The translations under genes were made by a program, and so were the position numbers. A stretch of 64,000 bases of DNA from Novosphingobium piscinae (lineage in GTDB: Bacteria > Pseudomonadota > Alphaproteobacteria > Sphingomonadales > Sphingomonadaceae): assembly GCF_014230355.1 (NCBI RefSeq), contig NZ_JACLAX010000008.1:107606-171605 (forward strand). Direction: 5' to 3'. The notes beneath the pieces are model-generated. The model was not told the DNA's origin. It did not search any database and saw nothing but the letters and a program-made list of their open reading frames with translations. Numbering within the stretch: the first letter of the stretch is position 1; every line of letters begins with the position of its first letter. Positions 18,135 through 29,406 of this stretch are shown here, one piece after another.

Positions 18135-19391
18135 CTAGAGCCGTGCAAAACGGCCAAGATCGCGCGGACTGAGCCGCACCGCGAGGCGGCGGCGCGGGCC
18201 GTCCTCCCCTTCCCCGGCGTCCTCGTCACCCACCACCTCGCCATGCGCATGGAGCCAGGCGATCCGCTGCCCTGCGCTGGCCGGCAGCACGAAGGTATGC
18301 AAGGCGGCGTCGGCTGTCAGCAGGTCCGACAGAAGAGCCAGCAAGCCTTCACAGTTTTCGCCAGTAAATGCAGATAAAGGAACGATTTTATCCTCAGGCC
18401 GGCGCGCCATTTCAGCGCGCAGCTCGATCGTCTGGTCGGGCGTCAGCAGGTCCCACTTGTTCCACACCTCGACCATCCGAACCGGCGCCTCCTCGCCCTC
18501 GGCCCCGATGATCCCAAGGTCGGTGAGCACCTCGAGCACCTGCTGCTTCTGCGCCACCGTATCGGGATTGGCGATATCGCGGACATGGACGATCACGTCG
18601 GCGGCCGTCACCTCTTCGAGCGTCGCGCGGAAGGCGGCGATCAGCTGGGTCGGCAGGTCCGAGATGAACCCGACCGTGTCCGACAGGATCGCCTTGTCGA
18701 TCCCGGGGAGGCGGATCGCCCGCATGGTCGGGTCGAGCGTGGCGAACAGCAGGTCCTCGGCCATGACCGAGGCCCCGGTCAGCCGGTTGAACAGCGTCGA
18801 CTTCCCGGCATTGGTATAGCCAACCAGTGCGATCACCGGCCAGGGCGCCCGGCCGCGGCGCTGGCGATGGAGGCCGCGGGTGCGGCGGACCTGCTCGAGC
18901 TCGCGGCGCAGCCGGGCCATGCGGTCGCGGATCATGCGGCGGTCAGCCTCGATCTGCGTCTCGCCCGGACCGCCGAGGAAGCCGAAGCCGCCTCGCTGGC
19001 GTTCGAGGTGGGTCCACGAGCGGACGAGCCGGCCGGCCTGGTAATCGAGATGGGCCAGCTCGACCTGCAGCCGGCCTTCTGCCGTCGCCGCGCGTTCACC
19101 GAAGATCTCCAGGATCAGCCCGGTGCGATCGATCACCTTGCGCTTGAGCTTTTCCTCGAGGTTGCGCTGCTGGATTGCCGTGAGAGAACCGTCGACGATC
19201 ACCAGCTCGGCATCCTCGCGGTTGCAGGCCACCGCAATGTTTTCAATCTGGCCTTCGCCGAACAGGGTACCGGCCCGCGCCTCGCGGATCGGGATGGCAA
19301 AGGCTTCCACCACCACGATCCCGATCGCCAAGGCCAGGCCGCGCGCTTCTTCCAGCCGGGAATCGGTATCGACGGCCACCCGCTGGCGCAT
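18135..19391 (-). CDS. hflX: GTPase HflX
   Basis: Ribosome-associated GTPase that splits stalled or stressed ribosomes. The protein has the HflX N-terminal domain with GGPGETQIEADRR, and the G domain: GYTNAGKSTLFN, DTVGFISDLP, NKWDLL. The first ATG is at 19391 (418 residues), but family homology appears to extend upstream (EVSRGARAVIVYP), where no ATG, GTG or TTG occurs. A CTG at 19460 overlaps the hfq stop as CTGA and is preceded by AGGAAGAGGA; starting there would give 441 residues. It is the last gene of the dus-ntr-hfq operon and ends convergent to mazG. Confidence 0.93.
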   Translation of the reverse strand: MRQRVAVDTDSRLEEARGLALAIGIVVVEAFAIPIREARAGTLFGEGQIENIAVACNREDAELVIVDGSLTAIQQRNLEEKLKRKVIDRTGLILEIFGERAATAEGRLQVELAHLDYQAGRLVRSWTHLERQRGGFGFLGGPGETQIEADRRMIRDRMARLRRELEQVRRTRGLHRQRRGRAPWPVIALVGYTNAGKSTLFNRLTGASVMAEDLLFATLDPTMRAIRLPGIDKAILSDTVGFISDLPTQLIAAFRATLEEVTAADVIVHVRDIANPDTVAQKQQVLEVLTDLGIIGAEGEEAPVRMVEVWNKWDLLTPDQTIELRAEMARRPEDKIVPLSAFTGENCEGLLALLSDLLTADAALHTFVLPASAGQRIAWLHAHGEVVGDEDAGEGEDGPRRRLAVRLSPRDLGRFARL

Positions 19392-19456
19392 CGCCGGATA
19401 GACGATAACGGCCCGGGCTCCGCGCGAAACCTCTCCCTTGAGGTCGTCGTTATCGA

Positions 19457-20026
19457 TCAGACGTCGTCCTCTTCCTCGTCCAGCTCTCCGCCGGTGAGAT
19501 CGACCGGGGTGACCGGCTGGATCGTCGATACGGCATGCTTGTAGGCAAGCTGCACGTAGCCTTCGCGTTCCAGCAGCATGCAGAACAGGTCATAAGCGGC
19601 GACCCGGCCCTGCAGCATCACGCCGTTGACGAGGAACATCGTCACCTGCACGCCCGCCGTGCGGATCGAGGCCAGGAACACGTCCTGCAGCAGCCGGACC
19701 TTCTTGTTTGCCGTATCGGGGCCGCCACCAAACTGGCGCGCATCGATCGGCTGGCTCGGCATGATCGTGCTGACGGCGTGCTTGTAGACCAGCTGCGACT
19801 GGCCATCGCGCCGTAGCAGAATCGAGAAGTTGTCGAACCAGGTGACGATGCCCTGCAGCTTGACCCCCTTCACGAGGAACATGGTGACGGGCACCTTGTT
19901 CTTGCGGAGCAGGTTGAGGAACTGGTCTTGCAGGTTGGGGCTGCCCTTGCCGGAAGGGGGCGGCGGCGGGGCCTCGGGTTCGGCCTTGGGCGCGCGTGGG
20001 CGGGCGGTAAGAGTGCGTCCGGTCAC
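19457..20026 (-). CDS. hfq: Tandem-domain Hfq RNA chaperone
   Basis: RNA chaperone that pairs small RNAs with mRNAs. Unlike the usual ~80-residue Hfq, this 189-residue protein has two Sm/Hfq domains in one chain: domain 1 at about 31-94 ([26 protein letters not shown]) and domain 2 at about 111-174 ([27 protein letters not shown]), joined by a ~16-residue linker. It has a Pro-rich N-terminal extension and an acidic tail. Both domains keep the uridine-pocket residues (Gln, Phe, Lys-His), but domain 2 has lost the basic rim and the distal-face lysine. GTG at 20026 follows AGGAG by 7 bases; TTG at 20029 is the alternative. Three chains could form a pseudo-hexamer (inference). Confidence 0.95.
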   Translation of the reverse strand: MTGRTLTARPRAPKAEPEAPPPPPSGKGSPNLQDQFLNLLRKNKVPVTMFLVKGVKLQGIVTWFDNFSILLRRDGQSQLVYKHAVSTIMPSQPIDARQFGGGPDTANKKVRLLQDVFLASIRTAGVQVTMFLVNGVMLQGRVAAYDLFCMLLEREGYVQLAYKHAVSTIQPVTPVDLTGGELDEEEDDV

Positions 20027-20219
20027 CAAAATGCTCCTTCTTCTTGGCAGCCGCCTTCTGGCGGTCCGCGATCAGGCGGAAGCGCACCCAGCAGGGCGCG
20101 ATTCAACCGAAACCAGCGTGAAACTATCGGTTTCCTTCCGCCACGTAAATTGGGAAAAGCCGCGTATTGCGGCAGGAGCGCATTTCGGCTTGGAACGGGT
20201 GGCTCCCGCGGCCGGGGCG

Positions 20220-21608
20220 TCACCCCTCCCCGTCTTCGCTCCCCCGCTCGACCATGCCGAGCAGCTTGAGCTTGCGGTGCAGGGCAGACCGTTCCATCCC
20301 GATGAAGCTGGCGGTCTTCGAGATATTGCCTGAGAACCGCCGGATCTGGACCCGCAGGTATTCGCGCTCGAAGCTCTCGCGAGCCTCGCGCAGCGGGACC
20401 CCCATCAGTGTCGACATACCGGAATCGCCGCCCAGCCGGCCGCTGCCGATTTCGGCGGGGAGCATGTCAGCCTCGATCCGCGCCAGCCGCTCGAGCGGGG
20501 TCAGGATCACCGTCCGCTCGACCACATTGCGCAGCTGGCGCACGTTGCCGGGCCATTCATAGGCCTGCAGCGCGGCCATCGCATCGGGCGCGATCTCCGG
20601 CGGGGCGACCCCTTGGTTGGCCGCGAAGCGCGCAAAGAAATGTTCGACCAGACCGGGAATGTCGTCGCGCCGCTCGGCCAGCGCCGGGACATGCACCGGG
20701 ACCACGTTGAGTCGGTAAAACAGGTCCTCGCGGAACCGCCGTTCGGCGATCTCCTTCTCGAGATTGCGCGAAGTGGACGAGACCACGCGCACATCGACGC
20801 GGATCTGCCGGTGACCGCCAACCCGGACGAAGGCCTGCTCGGTCAGGACCCGCAGGATCCGCGCCTGGGTAGACAGGGGCATGTCGGCTACCTCGTCGAG
20901 GTAGAGGGTGCCGCCATCGGCCATCTCGAGCAGGCCGGGGCGGACGAGATGTCCGTCCTGCTCCTCGCCGAACAGCTCCTGCTCGAAGCGTTCGGGGGTG
21001 ATCCGCGCCGAATTGACCGAGACGAAGGCGCTGTCGGCACGCGGGCTCCAGGCGTGGAGCATCCGCGCGGCCACCTCCTTGCCCACTCCCGCCGGGCCCG
21101 AGATGAGCAGCCGACTGCCGGTATTGGCGACGCGCTTGAGCGTAGCGCGGACCTGGTTGATCGCCGTGCTGCTGCCGGTGAACTCGTAGGCGGTGGTGTC
21201 GGCATGCTTCTTGAGCTGGGCATTCTCGCGCCGCAACCGTTCGGTCTCGGTGGCCCGGCCAACCAAATGGAGCAGCCGCTCGGCCTCGAACGGCTTCTCG
21301 ATGAAGTCCATCGCCCCGCGCGAGATCGCCGAGACCGCCGTGTCGATGTTGCCGTGGCCGGAGAAGATGATCACCGGAAGTTCAGGCTCACGCACCTTGA
21401 TCGCATCCAGCACCTCGAGCCCGTCCATCGGCGAGCCGTGAAGCCACACGTCGAGCAGCACCAGACTGGGGCGACGCTGATCGATGGCCTCCAGCGCAGC
21501 ACGGCTGTCGCCCGCGGTGCGGCATTCGTAGCCCTCGTCGCTGAGCACCCCCGCAACCAGTTCGCGAATGTCGCGTTCGTCGTCGACGATCAGGATATCG
21601 AGCGCCAT
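20220..21608 (-). CDS. ntrX: NtrX response regulator
   Basis: Response regulator paired with NtrY. 462 residues: receiver domain (VDDERDIRELV; phospho-acceptor Asp in LVLLDVWL; FIEKPFE), AAA+ domain (ISGPAGVGKEVAARML, GGTLYLDEVADMP) and a Fis-type helix-turn-helix (NISKTASFIGMERSALHRKL). The sigma-54-contacting GAFTGA loop is absent: ELFGEEQDGHLVRPG stands in its place, so activation through sigma-54 is doubtful. It lies 49 bases after ntrY; hfq follows after 190 bases. Confidence 0.93.
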   Translation of the reverse strand: MALDILIVDDERDIRELVAGVLSDEGYECRTAGDSRAALEAIDQRRPSLVLLDVWLHGSPMDGLEVLDAIKVREPELPVIIFSGHGNIDTAVSAISRGAMDFIEKPFEAERLLHLVGRATETERLRRENAQLKKHADTTAYEFTGSSTAINQVRATLKRVANTGSRLLISGPAGVGKEVAARMLHAWSPRADSAFVSVNSARITPERFEQELFGEEQDGHLVRPGLLEMADGGTLYLDEVADMPLSTQARILRVLTEQAFVRVGGHRQIRVDVRVVSSTSRNLEKEIAERRFREDLFYRLNVVPVHVPALAERRDDIPGLVEHFFARFAANQGVAPPEIAPDAMAALQAYEWPGNVRQLRNVVERTVILTPLERLARIEADMLPAEIGSGRLGGDSGMSTLMGVPLREARESFEREYLRVQIRRFSGNISKTASFIGMERSALHRKLKLLGMVERGSEDGEG

Positions 21609-21657
21609 CAGAACTCCTCACGGGTGGCAGAACGGGGAACGGGGCGGCAGAGGCAGG

Positions 21658-23916
21658 TCATTCCGCCGCCTCGGGCCGGGCTGCTTCCTGGCGGCCCAGC
21701 GGATCACGGGCGAAGCCCATGCGCACGGTGGTGCCCCCACCGTCGGTGGTGGAGAAGGACATTTCGCCGCCATGTTCCTCGATGATCTTCTTGACGATCG
21801 CGAGACCGAGACCAGTGCCTTTCTCGCGGGTGGTCATGTAGGGTTCGGTGATCCGCTCTCGCTCGCTCGGCAGACCGATTCCGTTGTCGGCGATAGCCAC
21901 GGCGATCATGGCCGCGTCGCCCTCCATGGTGACCGCGATCCGGCCGCGGTAGTCGGGCTCGCCGGCGCGGGCGCGGGCCTCGATCGCCTCAACCGCGTTC
22001 TTGAGCACGTTGGTCATGGCCTGGCCAAACTGGTGGCGGTCACACAACAGGTGGCCCAGCGGCGGCCCTTCCCCGGCGGGGTTCTCGGCGCGGAACGAGA
22101 AATCCAGATCGGGCCGCGCCACTTCCTGGAGAAAGACCGACTGGCGGGCCAGGTCAACCGGATCCTCGACGCGGAACACTGGCTTGGGCAGTCGCGCGAA
22201 TGAGGAAAACTCGTCGACCATGTTACGCAGGTCCCCAACCTGGCGGATGATCGTGCTGGTCAGTTCCTCGAACAGCTGCGGGTCGTTCTCGATCTGGCGA
22301 CCATAGCGCCGCCGCAGCCGCTCGGTGGCGAGCTGGATCGGGGTCAGCGGGTTCTTGATCTCGTGAGCGATCCTGCGCGCCACATCCGACCACGCCGCCT
22401 GTCGCTGATCGAGCAGCTGGCGCGTGATGTCCTCGAAGGTGATCACGTGTCCGGTGCGGTCGCGCGATATGCGCACGGCCAGGGTCAGCAGCTCGCCTGC
22501 CTTGCCATGCTGAATCACGGCGCTGTGCTGTCCGCGTTCGACCAGAGCGGCGATGCCCGGCGCGATCTCGGCCAGCGGCTCGCCAATCGGGTGTCGGTCA
22601 GCAAGACCGAACAGCAGTGCATTGGCGGGCGTGTTGATCAGCAGCACCTGTCCGTTGCCGTCGATCGAGATGATCCCGGCGCTGACCGATTCGAGGACGG
22701 CCTCGATGAAGGCCCGGCGCTCGTGCAGCTGCTGGTTCGCCTCGACCAGCGCGCTGGTCTGGCGCTCGATCTGCGCGGTCATGCGGTTGAACGCCCGGTT
22801 GAGCTGGCCGATCTCGTCCGGCCCGGTGCGCCCGTCCACGCGCAATGCATAGTTGCCGCTGCCGACGCGCCGGGCAGCCCCGACCAGATCGTAGAGCGGC
22901 TTGACCTGATTATCGGCAAACCGCAGCGCGAACCATACCGACAGCCCGACCAGCGCCAGGCTGGCCACGAACAACGCGACGTTGAAGCGCAATTGCAGTG
23001 TGCGGGCGCGGCGGGTCAGCACCTCGTAGGCGCGCACGATGTTCTGCGCTCGCTGCCCCTGGCTGAAGGCCAGCAGGTCCGAGCTGCGCGCAGCATAAAG
23101 GTATATCCCTGTCGCCCGATCGATCGCGGTCACCGCCTCGATGCGGTTGGCATTGGCGCTGACCACCATCGGTTCGCCGGCCTCGAGCCGGCCGAGCACT
23201 TCGCGCGTCACGCGTTCCCGGTTGGAGTTTTTCTCGGGGTCGACAATCGCCGCGGTGCGCAACTGCCCGTCGCGTCCCTTCTCGATGATCGCGCTCTCGT
23301 TCAGCTTGCGGCTGACGACCTGGTAGGAATAGCCCTCGACGAAGGCGGGACTGGCGATCGGCGCCTGACCCAGATAGTCGCGCAGATCGCTGGCCATGGC
23401 GACGGTCTCATTGCCGACGTCGCGCAGGTTCTGTTCGTAATAGCCGCGCGCGAGCTTGTTGGCATTTTCGAGCAGCCCGCGCGAGCTGTCCGAGAACCAG
23501 AATTCCACGCCCGACTGGAACAGGTAAGAGGCAAAGACCACGACGAGCAGGGTCGGAATCGCTGCCAGCAACGAAAAGAAGAAGACCAGCTGGGTGTGGA
23601 GCCGACCGGTCCCGCCCAACGTCTCGGCGGCCCGCCGCAAGGCCATGCGCCGACCGAGCAGCACCAGCAATGCCATCGCGGGCACCAGCGTTCCGACCAG
23701 GAGGGTGGCGGTGAGGTCGGACGGCATCAGTTCGCGGTCGGAGCGGGCCCGGATCGTCGCGAAGGTCACCACGGTCATGGTGATGAAGGCGATCGCTGCG
23801 ACCACCTCGATCACGGCAAACAGATTGGCGCGCCGCGCAGACACCTGCAGCCGACGCCGCCATCGCGGCCAGCCGGTGCGCCGTGCCGGAACCTCTCCTA
23901 CCGTTTCCACCGCCAT
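21658..23916 (-). CDS. ntrY: NtrY membrane sensor histidine kinase
   Basis: Sensor kinase of 752 residues. N-terminal transmembrane helices (FAVIEVVAAIAFITMTVVTF, LLVGTLVPAMALLVLLG, FFFSLLAAIPTLLVVVFASY) precede a periplasmic region, then a further helix (LFVASLALVGLSVWFAL), a HAMP domain, a PAS domain, and the kinase core with RRIAHEIKNPLTPIQLATERL (phospho-His), NVLKNAVEAIE (N box), IADNGIGLP and KGTGLGLAI. The ATG at 23916 is used; a TTG 39 bases upstream is possible. In other alphaproteobacteria NtrYX responds to nitrogen and redox or envelope signals. Confidence 0.94.
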   Translation of the reverse strand: MAVETVGEVPARRTGWPRWRRRLQVSARRANLFAVIEVVAAIAFITMTVVTFATIRARSDRELMPSDLTATLLVGTLVPAMALLVLLGRRMALRRAAETLGGTGRLHTQLVFFFSLLAAIPTLLVVVFASYLFQSGVEFWFSDSSRGLLENANKLARGYYEQNLRDVGNETVAMASDLRDYLGQAPIASPAFVEGYSYQVVSRKLNESAIIEKGRDGQLRTAAIVDPEKNSNRERVTREVLGRLEAGEPMVVSANANRIEAVTAIDRATGIYLYAARSSDLLAFSQGQRAQNIVRAYEVLTRRARTLQLRFNVALFVASLALVGLSVWFALRFADNQVKPLYDLVGAARRVGSGNYALRVDGRTGPDEIGQLNRAFNRMTAQIERQTSALVEANQQLHERRAFIEAVLESVSAGIISIDGNGQVLLINTPANALLFGLADRHPIGEPLAEIAPGIAALVERGQHSAVIQHGKAGELLTLAVRISRDRTGHVITFEDITRQLLDQRQAAWSDVARRIAHEIKNPLTPIQLATERLRRRYGRQIENDPQLFEELTSTIIRQVGDLRNMVDEFSSFARLPKPVFRVEDPVDLARQSVFLQEVARPDLDFSFRAENPAGEGPPLGHLLCDRHQFGQAMTNVLKNAVEAIEARARAGEPDYRGRIAVTMEGDAAMIAVAIADNGIGLPSERERITEPYMTTREKGTGLGLAIVKKIIEEHGGEMSFSTTDGGGTTVRMGFARDPLGRQEAARPEAAE

Positions 23917-24029
23917 CGTAACCCAACAACAACACCTGCTGTTGCAGATATGCAAGAGGGATTGTGGGACAGGTCCCGCCCCGCGCGACGAGCGGCGCGG
24001 AGCGCACGATCAGGTCAGGGGCGGCCAGG

Positions 24030-25444
<1,415 letters not shown>

Positions 25445-25448
<4 letters not shown>

Positions 25449-26557
25449 GGCTGTTCCCTCTGCGTGGCGGGGCGCGGTCCCTTGGGTTCGGGCGCCAAAG
25501 GCAGATGGATCCGAAAATGGGTCCAGCCCCGCGCTTCGTCGCGTTCGTGCGTGATCCGCCCATTCATGTCGCGCACCAGTTTGCGGACCAGCGCCAGCCC
25601 CAGCCCCTGCCCACTCTTCTTCGAGGTCACGAACGGCTCGAAGATGTGGTCGCGCATGGCCGGATCGACCCCTGGGCCATTGTCGCTTACCCGCAGTTCG
25701 ATTGGCAACCGCACGGGCTTTCCGTCGCTTACCGCATGCAGTTGCAGGCCGCTCGAGAAACGCGAACGCACCACGATCCGGGCCGCGGCCTGGACGGCGC
25801 AGGCTTCGGCCGCGTTGGAGAGCAGGTTGATCAGCACCTGAACCAGCGCATCGGCGCTGCCCAGCACCGGCGGCAGCGAGGGGTCGAACTCCTCTTCGAT
25901 CCGCACGCCCTTACCTGCCGCATCAATCACCGCACGTGCGCGGCGGACCGCCTCGTGCAGGTTGCACGGCGCGACCGGCGCTGTGGTGCGCCGCGACAGC
26001 GTCTGCATCTCGTCGATCAACTTCGCGATGCGGTCGACCTCGTCGGCGATCAGCGTGGTCAGCGCGCGGTCCTTGTCCGCCACCTTGCGACCCAGCAGCT
26101 GTGCCGCGCCACGAATGCCCGCGAGCGGATTCTTGATTTCGTGCGCCAGGATCTCGGGCGCGCGCAGCACCGAATCCTCGGTAGTACCCGGGTCCTCACC
26201 GAGGGCCTCGGCGGCGCTGGCATCCTGCAACGTCACCACCTGCCAGCCCGGGGTCTCGGTCACCGGCGAGACCGTCACGTCGAGCCGGCGGGAACCGACG
26301 CCAAGGATCAGAGCTCCGGCATCACGCGCCGACAGCGGCGCATCGGTCTCATGGACCCGGGCCAGCATGCGCGGCTCATCGAAGCGCACAAGATCGAACA
26401 GCCGCTTGCCGGCGATGCGCCGGATGCTCTGTCCGAGGAACTGCTCTGCTGCGGGATTGGCGCCGGCGATGCGCAGGTCCGGGCCCAGCAGGACCACCGC
26501 CAGGGACATGCTGGCCAACTGCCGCCAGGCATCCGGTGCCACCTGGCTTGTCGCCAC
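25445..26557 (-). CDS. ntrB: NtrB nitrogen sensor histidine kinase
   Basis: Soluble two-component kinase/phosphatase for NtrC, normally controlled by PII. 370 residues: N-terminal PAS domain (GPDLRIAGANPAAEQFLG), dimerisation helix with ILAHEIKNPLAGIRGAAQLL (phospho-His), NLLSNAAEACA (N box), VSDNGPGVD and KSGQGLGLALVRKLV (G boxes). The start is GTG, 3 bases after the dusB stop (TGA CC GTG), and the stop overlaps ntrC, so dusB-ntrB-ntrC are one unit. Confidence 0.95.
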
Positions 26558-26559
26558 GG

Positions 26560-27591
26560 TCAGGCCGCCTCGCGCCGCGCCGGATCGAGGTCTAGCAGCG
26601 GCGCGTAGAACCCGCGCAGCTGACGTACCACTTCGTCGGCATCGTCAATGAAGTTGACCTTGTTCCGGAACTCGGCCGAACCGGGCAAACCCTTGGTGTA
26701 CCAGCCCAGATGCTTGCGTGCCATGCGCACCCCGGTCATCGTGCCATAGTGCTCGAGCATCGCCTCGTAGTGCTCGAGGATCACGTCGAACTGCTCGGCC
26801 AGCGCAGGCTCAGCCAGCACCTCGCCCGTGCGCCACCAATGCATCACTTGGGCCAGCAGCCAGGGTTTGCCGTAGGCGCCGCGACCGATCATCACCCCGT
26901 CGGCCCCGGATTGTTCGAGCGCCTGGGCGGCATCGGCGATCCCGCAGATGTCACCGTTGACGATCACCGGGATCGACACGGCCTGCTTGACGCTCCGCAC
27001 GAACCCCCAGTCGGCACTTCCCTTGTACATCTGGTTGCGGGTGCGACCGTGTACAGTGATCATCCTGGCGCCAAGATCCTCCGCGATGCGGGCCAATTCA
27101 GGGGCATTGAGGCTGTCGTGGCACCAGCCCATGCGCATCTTCACCGTCACCGGCACCTTCACCGCCTTGACCGTCGCGGCGATCAACTGGGTGGCGAGCG
27201 GCACGTCGCGCATCAGCGCCGATCCGGCATCGCCATTGACGACCTTGCGCACCGGGCAGCCCATGTTGATGTCGATGATCGCTGCGCCGCGATCCTCGTT
27301 GAGCCGGGCCGCCTCGGCCATTTCAGCCGGCTCGCAGCCAACCAGTTGCATCGACACCGGATCCTCCACCGGATCCCAGGCCGCCTTCTGAATCGACTGG
27401 CGGGTCTCGCGGATCGCCGCGGCGCTGGCGATCATCTCGGTCACATTCAGGCCCGAACCGTAGCGGCGCACGAACTTACGGAATGGCAGATCGCTGACGC
27501 CGGTCATCGGGGCAAGGATCACCGGGCATTCGATCGGCACCGTACCGATCCGGATCGGTGCAAGCGCTGGGGGAACGGGGGCTTTGGTCAT
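26560..27591 (-). CDS. dusB: tRNA-dihydrouridine synthase B (NifR3-like)
   Basis: Flavoenzyme reducing uridine to dihydrouridine in the tRNA D-loop. 343 residues with [20 protein letters not shown], the catalytic-Cys region [40 protein letters not shown] and [16 protein letters not shown] at 27591 is used, with an in-frame TTG at 27597. It heads the minus-strand operon that continues through ntrBC, ntrYX, hfq and hflX; nifR3 in front of ntrBC is the classical alphaproteobacterial order. Confidence 0.95.
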   Translation of the reverse strand: MTKAPVPPALAPIRIGTVPIECPVILAPMTGVSDLPFRKFVRRYGSGLNVTEMIASAAAIRETRQSIQKAAWDPVEDPVSMQLVGCEPAEMAEAARLNEDRGAAIIDINMGCPVRKVVNGDAGSALMRDVPLATQLIAATVKAVKVPVTVKMRMGWCHDSLNAPELARIAEDLGARMITVHGRTRNQMYKGSADWGFVRSVKQAVSIPVIVNGDICGIADAAQALEQSGADGVMIGRGAYGKPWLLAQVMHWWRTGEVLAEPALAEQFDVILEHYEAMLEHYGTMTGVRMARKHLGWYTKGLPGSAEFRNKVNFIDDADEVVRQLRGFYAPLLDLDPARREAA

Positions 27592-27610
27592 GATCAACGC
27601 ACGGTCGCCG

Positions 27611-27631
27611 GCTGCCTAAAAAACAGGCAGC
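27611..27631. promoter_or_regulatory. Inverted repeat in the dusB/ispDF divergent promoter region
   Basis: GCTGCCT (27611-27617) and AGGCAGC (27625-27631) are perfect inverted 7-mers around AAAAAAC. The site lies 20 bases from the dusB start and 48 from the ispDF start, so it could control both. It is too close to the starts to be a terminator for either gene. Confidence 0.4.
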
Positions 27632-27678
27632 GCATAGTGGATTGTCCTTTGCCCCGCAAGCGATTACCGGCGCGGACG

Positions 27679-28848
27679 ATGGCCGCCGAAACTGCCTCTC
27701 CCCCCGCCGCGCCGGCAGCCCCGGCTGGCACGGCTGCGGTCGTCGTGGCTGCCGGTGCCGGGCTGCGCGCCGGTCAGCCGCTGCCCAAGCAGTTTGCGAT
27801 GTGGCGCGGCAAGCCCGTGGTGCGCCATTCGGTCGAGCGTCTGCTCGCTGCCGGCTGTGCCCCGGTTGTCGTCTGCATACCCGCCGGTGCCGCGGCGATC
27901 GCGGGCGAAGCCCTGGCTGGGCTGCCAGTGATGCTGGTCACCGGCGGCGCCACGCGCCAGGGTTCGGTCCTGGCCGGGCTTGAGGCCCTTGCGCAGGATC
28001 CCCCCGCGAGGGTGTTAATCCACGACGCAGCCCGGCCAATCCTGCCCGAGGCCGTGATCGAGCGGCTCTGTACCGCGCTGGACGCCGCGCCCGGCGCGAT
28101 CCCGGTGCTGCCGGTGGTCGACAGCCTGTGCCATGATGCCGCAGGCACGATGGGCGCCCCGGCAGACCGCGCGGCACTGCGCCGGGTGCAGACCCCCCAA
28201 GCTTTTGGCTATGCCGAGATTCTCGCCGCCCATCGCAGCTGGAATGGCGCGACCGAGGCGGGCGATGATGCCCAAGTTGCCCGCGCCGCCGGCCTGACGG
28301 TCGCCCTGGTTGCAGGAGACGAAGCCTTGCACAAGCTGACCTTCGCCAGCGACTTTGCCCCGGCCGCTCCCGCGGTCCGGATCGGAACCGGCTACGACGT
28401 CCATCGCCTCAGTGCGGGGGAAGCGCTGTGGCTGTGCGGGGTGCGGATCGAGCACAGCCACGGCCTGGCTGGGCACAGCGACGCCGACGTAGCGATCCAT
28501 GCGCTGGTTGATGCCCTCCTGGGAGCGATCGGTGCCGGGGACATAGGCAGCCACTTTCCGCCCAGCGATCCGCAGTGGAAGGGGGCAGCCTCATCCCGGT
28601 TCCTTGCCCATGCCGCAGGGTTGGTCCGCGAGAGCGGCCATGCCGTCGGCAATGTCGATGTCACGATCATCTGCGAGGCCCCGAAGATCGGACCGCATCG
28701 CGAGGCCATGCGGGCAAGCCTGGCCGGGATCATCGGCGTTGACATTGCCGCCGTGAGCGTCAAGGCGACCACCACCGAGGGACTCGATGCCACCGGACGG
28801 CGCGAGGGCATTGCCGCGCAGGCAGTCGCCACCGTGCTCCGCGTCTGA
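27679..28848 (+). CDS. ispDF: Bifunctional IspD/IspF isoprenoid enzyme
   Basis: Catalyses two steps of the MEP pathway: CDP-ME formation (IspD) and cyclisation to MEcPP (IspF). 389 residues. The IspD half has [31 protein letters not shown] and GDDAQVARA; the IspF half starts at [11 protein letters not shown] and contains [36 protein letters not shown] and [18 protein letters not shown]. The fusion is usual in alphaproteobacteria. The frame is open far upstream over the antisense strand of dusB, but homology starts at this ATG; GTG and TTG just upstream are less likely. Confidence 0.95.
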   Translation: MAAETASPPAAPAAPAGTAAVVVAAGAGLRAGQPLPKQFAMWRGKPVVRHSVERLLAAGCAPVVVCIPAGAAAIAGEALAGLPVMLVTGGATRQGSVLAGLEALAQDPPARVLIHDAARPILPEAVIERLCTALDAAPGAIPVLPVVDSLCHDAAGTMGAPADRAALRRVQTPQAFGYAEILAAHRSWNGATEAGDDAQVARAAGLTVALVAGDEALHKLTFASDFAPAAPAVRIGTGYDVHRLSAGEALWLCGVRIEHSHGLAGHSDADVAIHALVDALLGAIGAGDIGSHFPPSDPQWKGAASSRFLAHAAGLVRESGHAVGNVDVTIICEAPKIGPHREAMRASLAGIIGVDIAAVSVKATTTEGLDATGRREGIAAQAVATVLRV

Positions 28849-28868
28849 GCCCAGCACAGGAAACCACC

Positions 28869-29402
28869 ATGCGAACGCTTGCTCTGCTTTGCTCGTCGCT
28901 ACTGCTTGCCGTGCCGCAGGTAGCCGCGGCCCAGTCCAGCACACCTTGCCTGACCCCGCGCGAGTTCACCGCACTATCGACCTATGCTTTGCCGAGCGTG
29001 ATCAGCGGAACCAGCCGGGCCTGCGCCACGGCCTTGCCAGCCGGCGCATTCCTTCGCCAGGGCGGCACCGAACTGGCCCAGCGCTATGCGACCGGCAAGG
29101 CAAAGGCCTGGCCTGAGGCCAAGTCGGCCTTCCTCAAGATGGCCTCGGCAAAGGACGCCGGCTCCGCCAGACTGTTTGCGACGATGCCCGACGATGCCCT
29201 GCAGCAGATCGCCGATGCCGCCTTTGCCGGAATCGTGACCGGGCAGATCAAACCCGATTCCTGCACCACCATCGACCGGGTCGTCGCGCTGCTAGCGCCG
29301 CTTCCGCCGGAGAACACGGCTGAACTGATCGCCGTGGCAGTCGGACTCGGCAGCAAGGCCGGGACGTCGAAACTCGGCAACTTGCCGCTATGCAAGGCTT
29401 GA
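28869..29402 (+). CDS. Secreted protein of unknown function
   Basis: 177 residues with a clear Sec signal peptide ([19 protein letters not shown], cleavage around residue 21) and four cysteines in the mature part (TPCLTP, RACATA, DSCTT, PLCKA) that could form two disulfides. The rest is Ala-rich and helical. It follows ispDF by 20 bases and precedes the CinA-type gene by 4 bases, so it is probably co-transcribed with both. No family was recognised. Confidence 0.75.
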   Translation: MRTLALLCSSLLLAVPQVAAAQSSTPCLTPREFTALSTYALPSVISGTSRACATALPAGAFLRQGGTELAQRYATGKAKAWPEAKSAFLKMASAKDAGSARLFATMPDDALQQIADAAFAGIVTGQIKPDSCTTIDRVVALLAPLPPENTAELIAVAVGLGSKAGTSKLGNLPLCKA

Positions 29403-29406
29403 TGGC

